From NCBI RefSeq assembly GCF_017833525.1, contig NZ_JAFICD010000001.1, positions 1,116,001 to 1,180,000 on the forward strand: a stretch of DNA of 64,000 nt, read 5' to 3'. Positions 19,136 to 35,377 of this stretch are shown here, piece by piece. Each line of letters starts with the position of its first letter. Within the stretch, counting starts at the first letter, position 1. Under the pieces are notes generated by a model, which did not search any database, was not told the DNA's origin, and was given only the letters and a program-made list of their open reading frames with translations. Both the position numbers and the translations under genes were made by a program. Origin of the DNA: Duganella sp. 1411 (GTDB lineage: Bacteria; Pseudomonadota; Gammaproteobacteria; Burkholderiales; Burkholderiaceae_D).

Positions 19136-20201
19136 CCGCCACCCTGTCCCAGAAAATCGCCGCCGCAGCGGCCGCCACCGTCCTGCTCGCCGGCGCCGCC
19201 TACGCCTGGCGCCACTTCCACGCCGACGGCCCCGGGCCGCAATTTGCCAGCGGCAACGGCCGGGTCGAGGCCACCGAGATCGACGTCGCCGCCAAGCTGC
19301 CCGGCCGGCTGCAGGACATCGCCGTCAACGAGGGCGACTTCGTGGCCGCCGGCCAGGTGCTGGGCCACATGCAGGTGTCGTCGCTGCAGGCCCAGCACGA
19401 CGAGGCCGAGGCCATGCGCCAGCAGGCGCTGGCCGGCGTGGCCAGCGCCGACGCCATGGTGGCGGTGCGCGAGAGCGACCGCCAGGCCGCGCTGGCGCTG
19501 GTGGCGCAGCGCGAGAGCGAACAGGACGCGGCGCAGCGGCGCCTGCGCCGCTCCGAGACGCTGGTGCTCGAGGGCGCCTCGTCCGAGCAGGAGCTCGACG
19601 ACGACCGCAGCCGGGTGCGCGTGACCCGCGCCGCCATCACCGCCGCGCGCGCGCAGGCCGCCGCAGCCGGCAGCGCCATCGACGCCGCCCGCACCCAGGC
19701 CGCCGGCGCGCGCGCGGCGGCGGCGGCGGCGCGCGCCACCGTCGAGCGCATCGGCGTCGACCTGGCCGACAGCGCGCTGACGGCCCCGCGCGCCGGCCGC
19801 GTGCAGTACCGCATCGCCCAGCCGGGCGAGGTGCTGCCCGGCGGCGGCAAGGTGCTCAACCTGGTCGACCTGGGCGACGTCTACATGACCTTCTTCGTGC
19901 CCGAGCAGGCCGCCGGCAGGCTGGCGCTGGGCGCGCCGGTGCGGGTGGTGCTCGACGCCGCGCCGCAATACGTGATCCCGGCGCGCATCTCGTTCGTCGC
20001 CAGCGCCGCCCAGTTCACGCCCAAGACGGTGGAGACGGCCAGCGAACGCCAAAAGCTGATGTTCCGCGTCAAGGCGCAGATCGATCCGGCGCTGCTGCGC
20101 AAGCACCTGACCCTGGTCAAGACCGGCCTGCCCGGCGTGGCCTGGGTGCGCCTGGACGGCCAGACCCCGTGGCCGCCGGAGCTGGAAGTGAAGGTGCCCC
20201 G

Positions 20202-20205
<4 letters not shown>
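19132..20205 (+). CDS. HlyD-family periplasmic adaptor (YhiI-like)
   Basis: This 357-residue membrane-fusion protein has one N-terminal membrane anchor (about 8-25), a biotinyl-lipoyl-like half motif ([32 protein letters not shown]), a long Ala/Arg/Glu-rich coiled coil (about 85-210) and the returning half with [12 protein letters not shown] and [20 protein letters not shown]. It bridges the inner-membrane ABC transporter and the outer-membrane channel. It corresponds in position and type to E. coli YhiI. The start ATG overlaps the preceding stop, and its own TGA overlaps the GTG start of the next gene. Confidence 0.92.
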
Positions 20206-22975
<2,770 letters not shown>

Positions 22976-22976
<1 letters not shown>

Positions 22977-24115
22977 TGCGCGCCGCCCTGCCCACTCGTC
23001 TGGCACACATCTACCGGCTCGGCGTCAAGGAGTTGTGGAGCCTGCTGCGCGACCCGGCCATGCTGGTGCTGATCGCCTACACCTTCTCGCTGTCGATCTA
23101 CGTGGCGGCCACGGCCATGCCAGAGAGCCTGCACAGCGCCGCCATCGCCATCGTCGACCTGGACGGCTCGCCGCTGTCGGCGCGCATCGCCGCCGGCTTC
23201 TATCCGCCCCACTTCAAGACGCCGTCGCTGGTGGACGCGGCCCGTGGCGACGCCGGCCTCGACAACGGAGACTACACCTTCGTGCTGGCCATCCCGCCCG
23301 GCTACCAGCGCGACACGCTGGCCGGACGGGCGCCGGCGATCCAGCTCAACGTCGACGCCACGCGCATGAGCCAGGCCTTCACCGGCAACGGCTACATCCA
23401 GCAGATCGTCGCCGACGAGGTGGGCGACTTCGTGCGGCGCCGGCAGCCGGCCGCCGCGCCGCCGGTGGCGCTGGCGCTGCGCATGCGCTTCAACCCCAAC
23501 CTCGAGCAGGCCTGGTTCGGTTCGCTGATGGAGATCATCAACAACGTCACCATGCTGTCGATCATCCTGACCGGCGCGGCGCTGATCCGCGAACGCGAGC
23601 ACGGCACCATCGAGCACCTGCTGGTGATGCCGGTCACGCCCGGCGAGATCATGTTGGCCAAGATCTGGTCGATGGGCCTGGTGGTGGTGCTGGCCGCGCT
23701 GGCGGCGCTGGTGTTCATCGTGCAGGGCGCGCTGCAGGTGCCGGTGCGCGGCTCGGTCGCGCTGTTCGTGCTGGTGGCGGCGCTGCACCTGTTCGCCACG
23801 ACGTCGATGGGGATCTTCCTCGCCACGCTGGCGCGCAGCATGCCGCAGTTCGGCATGCTGATGGTGCTGGTGCTGCTGCCGCTGCAGATGCTGTCGGGCG
23901 GCACCACGCCGCGCGAGAGCATGCCGGCGTTGGTGCAAGACCTGATGCTGACGGCGCCGACCACGCACTTCGTCGCCGCCGGCCAGGCTATCCTGTACCG
24001 CGGCGCCGGCATCGACGTGGTGTGGCCGCAGATGCTGGCCATCGCCGCCATCGGCGCGGCGCTGTTCGCCGGCGCGCTGCGGCGCTTCCGCCGCACCATC
24101 GCGCAGATGGCGTGA
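22976..24115 (+). CDS. yhhJ: ABC-2 type permease (YhhJ-like)
   Basis: This 379-residue inner-membrane protein has one N-terminal helix (about 28-45), an extracytoplasmic domain of about 150 residues containing DYTFVLAIPPGY and NVDATRMSQAFTGNGY, then five C-terminal helices with the ABC-2 motifs REREHGTIEHLLVMPVTP and LPLQMLSGGTTPRESMP. It matches E. coli YhhJ in type and position and should pair with the permease half of the RbbA-like protein. Its ATG shares one base with the upstream TGA (TGATG). The substrate is unknown; ABC-2 exporters with HlyD adaptors move drugs, lipids or polymers. Confidence 0.9.
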
Positions 24116-24127
24116 GGCCGGCGCCGC

Positions 24128-26350
24128 CTAGTTGCCGGCCTTGGCGTAGACCGACGCCTCGTAGATGCCGGCCGACCAGCTGGCGCCCTGGTTGTGCACC
24201 ATGTCCCAGACTTGGCTGACGTCGATCCGCACGTAGCGGTAGGTGCCGCTCAGCGGATGGCTCTGGAAGCCGACCCGGCTGTTGGCCGAATTGTCGAACA
24301 GCTGGGTCCAGGACGCGCCGTCGTGGCTGCCGGACACCTTGTAGCGGTGCGCCGCGTCCGATCCGCCCACCGAGCGGAACGACAGGTCGATGCGCGCCAG
24401 GTCGACCTCCCGCTGCAGGTCGACCTGCCAGAAGAACGGCGCGCCGATCGGCTGGTAGAAGTGGGCGCCCTGGTCGATGACGCCGTCGTTGGCCTGGTCC
24501 GGCGTGCGCCTGGCGCTGGCGCTCGAGGCGACGTTGGCGGTGGCGGCCACCGGCCTGCCAAGCGACACCAGCTGGTCCAGCGCGCCGCTGGCCTTGCCGG
24601 TGGCGTCGTCGATCTTGAGCCACGGGGTCCAGGCGAAGCGCATGGCGCCGTCGGCCGCCAGCGTCAGCGGCAGCCACACGTAGGTCGAGCTGCCCAGCAG
24701 CGCCGGGTTCCAGCGGTCGCCCAGATAGACGTACTGCGGCGTGCCGGTCTTGCTGGTGTCGATGATCTGCGTCGGCTGGCTATGGAAGCCGGTGTTGTCG
24801 CCGATGGTGCGCTGCGCCTCCCAGCCGGATGGATTGGCGATGTCCTGCGTGCGGGTGTACAGCAGCTGGTTCGGGTACCAGCCGGACTGCTTCGACGTCA
24901 ACATATAGATATAGCCGCCATGCCGCACCAGCGCCGGCGCCTCGCGCGCCTGGTTGATGAACATCGCGTATTGCGTCGACGGCACCACGTCGGTGAAGTC
25001 GTCGCTCAGCTGCCACACGCGCAGGTAGACATGGTCCTGCGCCGTGACCAGATACGCCTTGCCGGTGGCCGGATCGAGGAACACCGTGAAGTCGCGCGAG
25101 CCGAAGCCCATGTTCCCGCCTTTGACGGGCGGGTCCGGATCCTTGCCGTCGGCCGTGAAGTAGGTCGTGGTGCCGCTGCTGGTGGCGTAGATCTTGACCG
25201 CGGCGATGGCGTCGGCGTAGTTGCCGCCCGGGACGGAGATCACCGGCGGATAGATGGGCGCGGTGAATCCGGCGGCGGCCAGCGCATACGTCACGCTCGC
25301 CACCGGGCTTTGCGCGGCGGCGCGCACGGCGATCGCCTTGATGGTCTTGTTGGCGTCGAGCGGGATCGCGCTGCCGTCCACGTACAGCGTGGTGCCGGCC
25401 GCGCCGGGCACCGGCGTACTGCCGTCGACCGTGTAGTAGACGCTCGCGCCCTGGGTCGGGCTGGTGATGTAGGCCTTGTCGAGCTTGTTGGCGTTGACGG
25501 TGACCTGGGCGCCGGCGGCGGTGAACGGCGCGATAACGGGCGCCACCAAGGTGGCCGACGGCGCCGCGCCGATGTTGTAGCTGACCGTGTTGACGGCCGA
25601 ACGCGTGTTGGTGGCGTAGCCTTCCGCGTCCGCCACCACCGCCACCGCCTTGAGCGTGGTGTCGTAGCCGAAGTTGAGCAGCTCGTTGGAGGCGGCGCCG
25701 CTGGCCACCACCGGCGGATAGGCGGGCTTCGGAATGAAAGTCGGGTAATTGCCGGACGAGTCGGGCGTGGCGCCATAATCCGGGGTCGGGATGCCGACGT
25801 GGTAGCCGACACCCTCGGTATTGCCCTCGCCGGGCCGGAAGTGGCCCTTGGCCGTGACCGTGTACGGCCCCTCGATGTTGTCGGCCGTGGCGACCACCAC
25901 TTGCGAGGGCCCGTAGCCGTCGTAGGTTTCCCAATGTCCCCACAGGACGAACTTGCCGGTCGCCTGGTTGAACAGGATCTTGGGCCGCTCGATCTTGCAG
26001 TGCGCCAGCACGCGGTTGCCGTGGACGTCCAGCGTTTCCGGCGTCAGGATGGCACCGACCAGCTGCCAGTTCTTCAGGTCGGCCGACTTGTACATGGCCA
26101 CGCCGCGGAAGGACGCGCGGTTGTGCGCCTTGTCCTCGCCCACCCAGTAATACATGCCGTCGTGCTTGACCGTGAAGCCGCCGTGCGCCTGGATGGCGAC
26201 GCCGGCGCTGTCGAAATAGGTCTCGCCGTTGGGGATCGAGGTGTAGCCCTGCGCGGACGCGGGCGCGGATGCTGCCATGCCCAACGCGATGCCGAGCGCG
26301 GTGCCTAGCAAAAGCGCCAGCCGCGCCGTGTGAGGATAGATTTTTTTCAT
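24128..26350 (-). CDS. Secreted GH43-type glycosidase with inserted sandwich domains and a C-terminal F5/8-type (CBM32-like) domain
   Basis: The 740-residue secreted protein has a signal peptide (cut after ASAQ, about 34). Five-bladed-propeller sequence of the GH43 type runs from about 35 to 177 (HGGFTVKHDGMYYWVGED, CKIERPKILFN, NIEGPYTV). It stops at residue 177 and resumes at about 413 (GSRDFTVFLDPATGKAYLV, REAPALVRHGGYIYMLTS, WNPALLGSSTYVWLPL). The roughly 235 residues between are three chitobiase-C-type sandwich repeats with KAVAVVADAEGY, VYYTVDGSTPVPG and TTYFTADGKDPDP. The last 145 residues form a discoidin/CBM32-like domain (FFWQVDLQREVDLARIDL). Substrate is probably a galactan or arabinose-containing glycan, by family only. 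ATG 26350 begins a clean signal peptide. Confidence 0.82.
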   Translation of the reverse strand: MKKIYPHTARLALLLGTALGIALGMAASAPASAQGYTSIPNGETYFDSAGVAIQAHGGFTVKHDGMYYWVGEDKAHNRASFRGVAMYKSADLKNWQLVGAILTPETLDVHGNRVLAHCKIERPKILFNQATGKFVLWGHWETYDGYGPSQVVVATADNIEGPYTVTAKGHFRPGEGNTEGVGYHVGIPTPDYGATPDSSGNYPTFIPKPAYPPVVASGAASNELLNFGYDTTLKAVAVVADAEGYATNTRSAVNTVSYNIGAAPSATLVAPVIAPFTAAGAQVTVNANKLDKAYITSPTQGASVYYTVDGSTPVPGAAGTTLYVDGSAIPLDANKTIKAIAVRAAAQSPVASVTYALAAAGFTAPIYPPVISVPGGNYADAIAAVKIYATSSGTTTYFTADGKDPDPPVKGGNMGFGSRDFTVFLDPATGKAYLVTAQDHVYLRVWQLSDDFTDVVPSTQYAMFINQAREAPALVRHGGYIYMLTSKQSGWYPNQLLYTRTQDIANPSGWEAQRTIGDNTGFHSQPTQIIDTSKTGTPQYVYLGDRWNPALLGSSTYVWLPLTLAADGAMRFAWTPWLKIDDATGKASGALDQLVSLGRPVAATANVASSASARRTPDQANDGVIDQGAHFYQPIGAPFFWQVDLQREVDLARIDLSFRSVGGSDAAHRYKVSGSHDGASWTQLFDNSANSRVGFQSHPLSGTYRYVRIDVSQVWDMVHNQGASWSAGIYEASVYAKAGN

Positions 26351-26469
26351 GTCCCACTTTCTTATCGATAGCCGCCGATTAGAAAACCAGGCAGCAATTC
26401 TGCCTTGGATTGGGTGGGACTTTCCCTCCCCGGCAACAATAATCACCGGGTTGAACAGATGGCCGGGGA

Positions 26470-26859
26470 CTAGCGCGGCGCCGGCTTTTCCGCCAGTTGC
26501 AGCGCCAGCGCCAGCGCCGTGTCGGCGGTGGCCAGGTGCAGGTCGAACCACGGCAGGATCAGGCTGGCGGCATGGCGGGCGGCGGCGATGTCGCCCGGCG
26601 CCAGGCGGTGCAGCGCGCCCAGCACCCGCGCGTGCTGTTCGCGGTGCGAACAAATCGCCGGATAGTCGATCGCCTCCATCAACGACTCCTCCAGGCGGAA
26701 GTCGTCCTCGAGGGCCTCGGTCAGCCGCGCCATGGCGGCCTCGACCTCCTCGTCGGGACCGGCCAGCAAGTGGTTGATTTGTTCCGCCATGGCTTCGTGC
26801 GCCTCGTCGAACAGCGGAATGCCCAGCGCCATGTCGGCGCGCCAGCCTATTGTTTCCAT
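26470..26859 (-). CDS. Bacteriohemerythrin-like protein with one His ligand replaced
   Basis: This 129-residue four-helix protein is of the hemerythrin family, which binds oxygen at a di-iron site. The expected ligand pattern is mostly present: His21 (DEAHEAM), Glu57/58 (FRLEESLM), His72 and His76 (SHREQH), His108 and Asp113 (FDLHLATAD). The His that normally precedes Phe-xx-Glu-Glu is Asp53 here, so the iron site may be altered. ATG 26859 follows GGAGG. An FNR-like site lies about 80 bases upstream, which would fit an oxygen-related role. It is a single gene between the GH43 gene and a kinase gene on the same strand. Confidence 0.8.
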   Translation of the reverse strand: METIGWRADMALGIPLFDEAHEAMAEQINHLLAGPDEEVEAAMARLTEALEDDFRLEESLMEAIDYPAICSHREQHARVLGALHRLAPGDIAAARHAASLILPWFDLHLATADTALALALQLAEKPAPR

Positions 26860-26931
26860 ATCGCCTCCATCGTGCGTCCGGGCCACGGCCGACGCTGCAT
26901 TGATTATGGTTCACGCGGGCGGGGGAACGAT

Positions 26932-26945
26932 ATGATCCAGATCAA
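26932..26945. promoter_or_regulatory. FNR/Anr-box-like site upstream of the hemerythrin gene
   Basis: ATGATCCAGATCAA fits TTGAT-N4-ATCAA except for the first base. It is centred about 80 bases before the hemerythrin start on the minus strand. A link to oxygen control is plausible but rests on one site. Confidence 0.4.
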
Positions 26946-26984
26946 GTACTTGCGCGAAAGGCGGGAATCGAGGCCGTCAACCGC

Positions 26985-31238
<4,254 letters not shown>

Positions 31239-31366
31239 GTCCGGCTTACTTTCCGCATTTCGGCGGGCTATCGATGACGCCAGCTTGCCGCAACGACTGT
31301 TGTTTTCACTCACGCAATCTTAATTGCGATGGTCGATCTCCACAAGGGACGATCGGACGGTCACCG

Positions 31367-32857
31367 TCAAAAACCGGCGCCGGGCAACGCCGCCAGCGCG
31401 GGCGCCGCCGACGGCGCGCCGGCCCAGCCGCCGCCGAGCGCCTTGAACGCGGCCACCGCCGCGCGCGCCGACTCGGTTTGCGCGCGCGCCCGGGCGTCGG
31501 CGGCGCGCAACAGGTTCTCGTCGGCCTGCAGCACTTCGATCAGGCTGACCACCCCTTTCTGGTACGCCGCGAACGAGGCGCCGCGCGCGCGGCCGAGCGC
31601 GTCCACGCCCGCGCCCAGCACGCCGGCCTGGTCCTCGCTGTTGACCAGCGCCGAGAACGCGTTTTCCACCTCCTCGGCCGCGCGCAGCACCGCCAGCCGG
31701 TAGGCCGCCAGCGCCTCCGCTTGCCGCCCTTGCGCCAGCGCGATCTGGGCGTCGATGCGGCCGAAGTCGAACAGCCGCCAGCGCAGGCCCAGCACGGCGC
31801 TGGCCTGGCTGGCGCCGCCGGTGAACAGGTTGCCGGCCGACACCGATGTGGCGCTGCCGAGCATGCCGCTGAACGAGAACTTGGGGTAGTACTCGGCGAT
31901 GGCCTCGCCGATGCGCGCGTTTGACGCCGCCAGCCGCCGTTCGGCCACGATCAGGTCGGGCCGGCGCCGCAGCAGGTCGCCGGGCGATCCGGCCGCGGCG
32001 ATGCGCGGCGCGGCCGGAATCGCCGCGGCCGCGCCGGCGCCGGCGAGCTCGTCGCGGTGCGTCCCCGGCGGCGTGCCCAACATCACGTCCAGCGCGTTCA
32101 TGGCCACGTCCAGCCCCGTCTCGAGCGCCGGCACCGACGCGCGCGCCAGCGCCAGCGCGCCCTCGACCTGGCGCACCTGCAGTTCGGCCGCCAGCCCCTT
32201 GCCGTACAGCAGGTTCAACGTCGCCAGCAAGTCCTGTTGCGTGCGCACCTGACGGCGCGCCACGTCGAGGCGGGTTTGCAGACCACGGATGCCGATATAG
32301 ATGTCGGCCGTCTGCGCCGCCACCGCCAGCCGGGTCGCCACGGCGCCGGCCGCCGACGCCTGGTAGTCGGCCAGCGCCGCCTCGCGCCCCCGGCGCAGCC
32401 CGCCGAACAGGTCGAGCTCCCAGCCGACGCCCAGGTTGGCCTCGTAGGCGTTGCCATAGCGATCGAAGTCCGGCCTGGAATTCAGAATCTGCCCCAGCGG
32501 CGTCTCCACCGACTGGCGGGCGCGCGCGCCCCGGGCGTCGATGGTGCCCGACGGCAGCAGCGCGGCGTTGGCCGCGCCGAGGCCAGCCCGCGCCTGGACC
32601 ACGCGCGCCGACGCCTGCGCCAGGTCGAGGTTTTGCGCCAGGGCCAGCGTGACGAAGCGGGTCAGCTGCGCGTCGCCAAATCCGCCCCACCACGCGGCCA
32701 GGTCGGCGTCGGCGGCGGCCGGCCTGCGCTCGACCGCCGTCAGTCCCAGGTAGCGGTCAGGCAACGGGGTGGCGGGCCGGCTGTAATCGGGTCCGACGGC
32801 ACAACCGGCCGCCAGGCCGGCGGCGGCGAACATCATGAGAGAACGTTTGAGTAGCAT
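31367..32857 (-). CDS. Outer-membrane efflux lipoprotein (NodT/OprM family), orphan
   Basis: The 496-residue channel subunit has a lipobox LAAGC (Cys19) followed by AVGPDYSRP, which is typical of RND outer-membrane components. Both OEP halves are present (WELDFFGGLRRGREAALADYQAS; RRRPDLIVAERRLAASNARIGEA; LRWRLFDFGRIDAQIALA). It stands without an RND pump or adaptor gene; the only partner is a divergently transcribed TetR-type regulator, with a palindromic operator between the two. It may complete a pump encoded elsewhere. The C-terminus is Ala/Gly/Pro-rich. Confidence 0.9.
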   Translation of the reverse strand: MLLKRSLMMFAAAGLAAGCAVGPDYSRPATPLPDRYLGLTAVERRPAAADADLAAWWGGFGDAQLTRFVTLALAQNLDLAQASARVVQARAGLGAANAALLPSGTIDARGARARQSVETPLGQILNSRPDFDRYGNAYEANLGVGWELDLFGGLRRGREAALADYQASAAGAVATRLAVAAQTADIYIGIRGLQTRLDVARRQVRTQQDLLATLNLLYGKGLAAELQVRQVEGALALARASVPALETGLDVAMNALDVMLGTPPGTHRDELAGAGAAAAIPAAPRIAAAGSPGDLLRRRPDLIVAERRLAASNARIGEAIAEYYPKFSFSGMLGSATSVSAGNLFTGGASQASAVLGLRWRLFDFGRIDAQIALAQGRQAEALAAYRLAVLRAAEEVENAFSALVNSEDQAGVLGAGVDALGRARGASFAAYQKGVVSLIEVLQADENLLRAADARARAQTESARAAVAAFKALGGGWAGAPSAAPALAALPGAGF

Positions 32858-32883
32858 GGCGGTTTTCCACGGATGAGTGTATA

Positions 32884-32904
32884 TTTAGTGACTATATCAC
32901 TAAA
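32884..32904. promoter_or_regulatory. Perfect 21-base palindrome, likely TetR operator
   Basis: TTTAGTGA-CTATA-TCACTAAA is a perfect inverted repeat with 8-base arms, 27 bases upstream of the efflux gene start and 47 before the tetR start. A second, weaker dyad (TCAC-TCGTT-GTGA) follows at 32908-32920. This is the usual size and place for a TetR-family operator controlling both genes. Confidence 0.75.
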
Positions 32905-32950
32905 TGGTCACTCGTTGTGAAATCCAAAGACAAAAGGTAAGCTGTCGGAC

Positions 32951-33568
32951 ATGACTACAACCACCACCCCGCCGGGTCCCGCCCGGGGCCCGGTCGACCA
33001 CGAAGTGCGCGATCAAATCGTCGCGGCGGCCACCGATCATTTCCGTTTGTATGGCTACGAAAAGACCGCCGTGTCCGACCTGGCCAAGGCCATCGGCTTT
33101 TCCAAGGCCTACATTTACAAGTTCTTCGAGTCCAAGCAGGCCATCGGCGAACTGATCTGCGCCAATTGCCTGCGCGAGATCGAAGCGGACATCCGGGCCG
33201 CCATCGACGGCGCCGAGCGTCCGCCGGAGAAGCTGCGGCGCCTGTTCAAGACGGCCGTCGAGTCCAGCTTGCGGCTGTTTTTCGAGGACCGCAAGCTGTA
33301 CGACATCGCCGCGTCGGCCGCCACCGGACGCTGGGCGTCGGTGCGCGCCTACGAGGAACGCATCCAGGCCATGCTCAGCGAGGTGCTGCGCCAGGGGCGC
33401 GAGGCGGAGGACTTCGAGCGCAAGACGCCGCTCGACGAGACGGCGGCGGCCATCTACCTGGTCATGCGCCCCTACCTCAATCCGCTGCTGCTGCAGCACG
33501 CCCTCGAATATACGGACGAGGCGCCGGCCCGCTTGTCGAGCCTGGTACTGCGCAGTTTGTCGCCGTGA
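32951..33568 (+). CDS. TetR-family transcriptional regulator
   Basis: This 205-residue repressor has an N-terminal HTH (about 20-70: AATDHFRLYGYEKTAVSDLA, IGFSKAYIYKFFESKQAI) and a helical ligand domain whose C-terminal part (TPLDETAAAIYLVMRP) resembles TetR C-terminal family members. It is divergent from the OprM-type gene, with a perfect 21-base palindrome between, so it very likely represses that gene and itself. The ligand is unknown. ATG 32951 is preceded only by a weak purine run (AAAAGG, about ten bases upstream). Confidence 0.9.
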   Translation: MTTTTTPPGPARGPVDHEVRDQIVAAATDHFRLYGYEKTAVSDLAKAIGFSKAYIYKFFESKQAIGELICANCLREIEADIRAAIDGAERPPEKLRRLFKTAVESSLRLFFEDRKLYDIAASAATGRWASVRAYEERIQAMLSEVLRQGREAEDFERKTPLDETAAAIYLVMRPYLNPLLLQHALEYTDEAPARLSSLVLRSLSP

Positions 33569-33628
33569 GCGCCGGCCGCTGATGGCGGTGACCATTGACG
33601 ATTCAAGACACTAGTTTCGCCATGCCCA

Positions 33629-34213
33629 TCACGGGCACGGCGCCTGTCCGGGCGGCGCGCCCAGCGTCTCGGCCGGGGCGACCGCCGCCGCCTTCGGCAG
33701 ATTGAGCGGAATCGCCATGAAGGAAAACAAGGGCTGGTAGACGACTTTCTGGCATTCGCCGGTCACCGCCGGATCGCAGATGCGCGCCCGCACCAGCCGG
33801 ATGCAGCTGGCCGCGTAAGGGTCCTGCATGCAGGTGATGCGGTTGTTGGCCGGACACGAAGGCAGCAAGGCGGCCGGTATCTCGGTGGCCGTGCCGCCGG
33901 CGCTCGACAGCGACAGATAGTCGATGCGGACGTAATCGTCCGTCACCGGCGCGCCGATGGCCAGGGTGCCGGCCGAACTGCGGAAGATGGCCCGCCGGCG
34001 CACGGTGCTCATCGCCGCCGCGTTGCTGTAGTCGGCGCCGGCGGCCGCGGCGGCGGCCCGTTCCGTCACCACCTGCAGCGTATTGAACATATACAGAATG
34101 CGCGACAACTCGATCACGGCGCAGACCACCGCCAGAAACAGCATCAGCACGATCGCGAACTCCGCCGTCAAGGCGCCGGCGCAATCACGGGCTTTTTTTG
34201 GTCGCGTGGACAT
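33629..34213 (-). CDS. TadE-like pilus-assembly protein, isolated
   Basis: This 194-residue protein has a short basic start, then GALTAEFAIVLMLFLAVVCAVIELSRILY, the TadE-type hydrophobic helix with the conserved Ala-Glu-Phe near its start, followed by an extracytoplasmic part with several Cys residues (CPANNRITC, CIRLVRARIC, GECQ) that may form disulfides. TadE proteins are pseudopilins of tight-adherence pili. No other tad/flp gene is in the window, so it is an orphan or serves a remote cluster. ATG 34213 follows AGGAAG; longer frames are not supported. The C-terminus is Ala/Pro-rich. Confidence 0.75.
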   Translation of the reverse strand: MSTRPKKARDCAGALTAEFAIVLMLFLAVVCAVIELSRILYMFNTLQVVTERAAAAAAGADYSNAAAMSTVRRRAIFRSSAGTLAIGAPVTDDYVRIDYLSLSSAGGTATEIPAALLPSCPANNRITCMQDPYAASCIRLVRARICDPAVTGECQKVVYQPLFSFMAIPLNLPKAAAVAPAETLGAPPGQAPCP

Positions 34214-34377
34214 GGCTATCTTCCTGTATTGATACCCGGGCTCGTCATGCCGGCGGCGCTCGCGCCGCGCGGGTCCGAAATGATTGTAGCGGGGCAATTA
34301 CAGGCAATAGTTGATAGGCGACAAGAAACCGGCGCGCACGCCGGTGTTGATGCGGCGCCGGCGCGGCCGGCCGGACG

Positions 34378-35229
34378 CTATTCCCAGGCCCGCGCCTGCG
34401 AGCGGTGCAAGGTCCACGTGAAGCCGGCGCCGACCGACAGGCCGCTATTGCGCAGGAACAGCGGACTGTCGTGGTTGGCCGCGTGGCTATAGTTGTCGTA
34501 GCGGGTGAAGCCGAACACGCGCCAGTCCGGCGAGATCCGGCGCGACAGGCTCAGGCCCAGCCGGGTCATCATCAGGCCGCCCGTGGCCTGGTAGGCCGGA
34601 CGCGCGGCGGTCGCGTAGCGGGGCGCGACGTCATAGAAGTAGCCGTTCAGGCGGGCGTTGCCGAACACGGCGCCGAGGTTGGCGTCGGCCTGCCAGCGGC
34701 CGGAGGCGTCGGCGGCCTCCAACACCACGCGCGGCTCGAACACCAGGCCTTGCCGTTCAAAGCCGTTTCTCAGTTCGACCGGCACCCGCAGCGGCAGCTC
34801 CAGCCGCACGCGGCTGGCCGGCGTCGGCTCGGCCAGCAGCACCTTCAGGCGCGGGCCGAACTCCAGCAGCGAGTTCAGGTCGGGCATGCCGGCGCGGGCC
34901 GCCACGTCGCCCGACCGGGCCGGCAGCGACAACGCGAAACCGACGTCGAGCTCGACCCGCTCGCTGTAGAACAGGCGCGCGCCGATGCCGGAGCGGTCCG
35001 CGCGCAGCACCTTGCCGCGATAGATCAGCATCGGCAACACCAGCGCGCGGGTGGAACGGTCCTCGGACCCGGGATAGGCCGGCGTCGAGGCGGCGCCGCC
35101 GAACAGGCCGGCCTCCCACAATGGCAAATCGGGCGCCGGCGCCGGCTCCTGCCGCTCGGCGGCGGCCGGCGCCAAGCACGCCATCATCGCCAGCGTCAGC
35201 GCGCCCCTGGCCAACGCGCTCGGCGTCAC
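34378..35229 (-). CDS. MipA/OmpV-family outer-membrane protein
   Basis: The 283-residue beta-barrel protein has a signal peptide ending in AAAE. MipA/OmpV features are LWEAGLFGGAASTPAYPGSEDRSTRALVLP near the start, the following IYRGKVLRADRSGIGARLF strand pair, a central GPRLKVLL strand and a C-terminus NSGLSVGAGFTWTLHRS. MipA family members act as murein-hydrolase scaffolds or outer-membrane channels, but the role of most is unknown. The start is GTG 35229 with GGGAG at a normal distance. It is a single gene, divergent from the phosphopantetheinyl transferase gene. Confidence 0.85.
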   Translation of the reverse strand: MTPSALARGALTLAMMACLAPAAAERQEPAPAPDLPLWEAGLFGGAASTPAYPGSEDRSTRALVLPMLIYRGKVLRADRSGIGARLFYSERVELDVGFALSLPARSGDVAARAGMPDLNSLLEFGPRLKVLLAEPTPASRVRLELPLRVPVELRNGFERQGLVFEPRVVLEAADASGRWQADANLGAVFGNARLNGYFYDVAPRYATAARPAYQATGGLMMTRLGLSLSRRISPDWRVFGFTRYDNYSHAANHDSPLFLRNSGLSVGAGFTWTLHRSQARAWE

Positions 35230-35377
35230 GCTTGTACTCCCTGGTGGTATCGGTGCATGGGACCTTTCTTCGACAGATGCGATGGTTTATATGTCAACAC
35301 GATACCATGCCGCCCCCCGCCACCGCCACGCCCGCTCATCCGGTAAGATGGCCGGTCTTCACAATGGGCTGATTTTA

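Noticed and set aside
33629..34213. Tad pilus locus
   Set aside because: Only one TadE-like gene is present. No tadA, tadB/C, rcpA or flp gene is visible.
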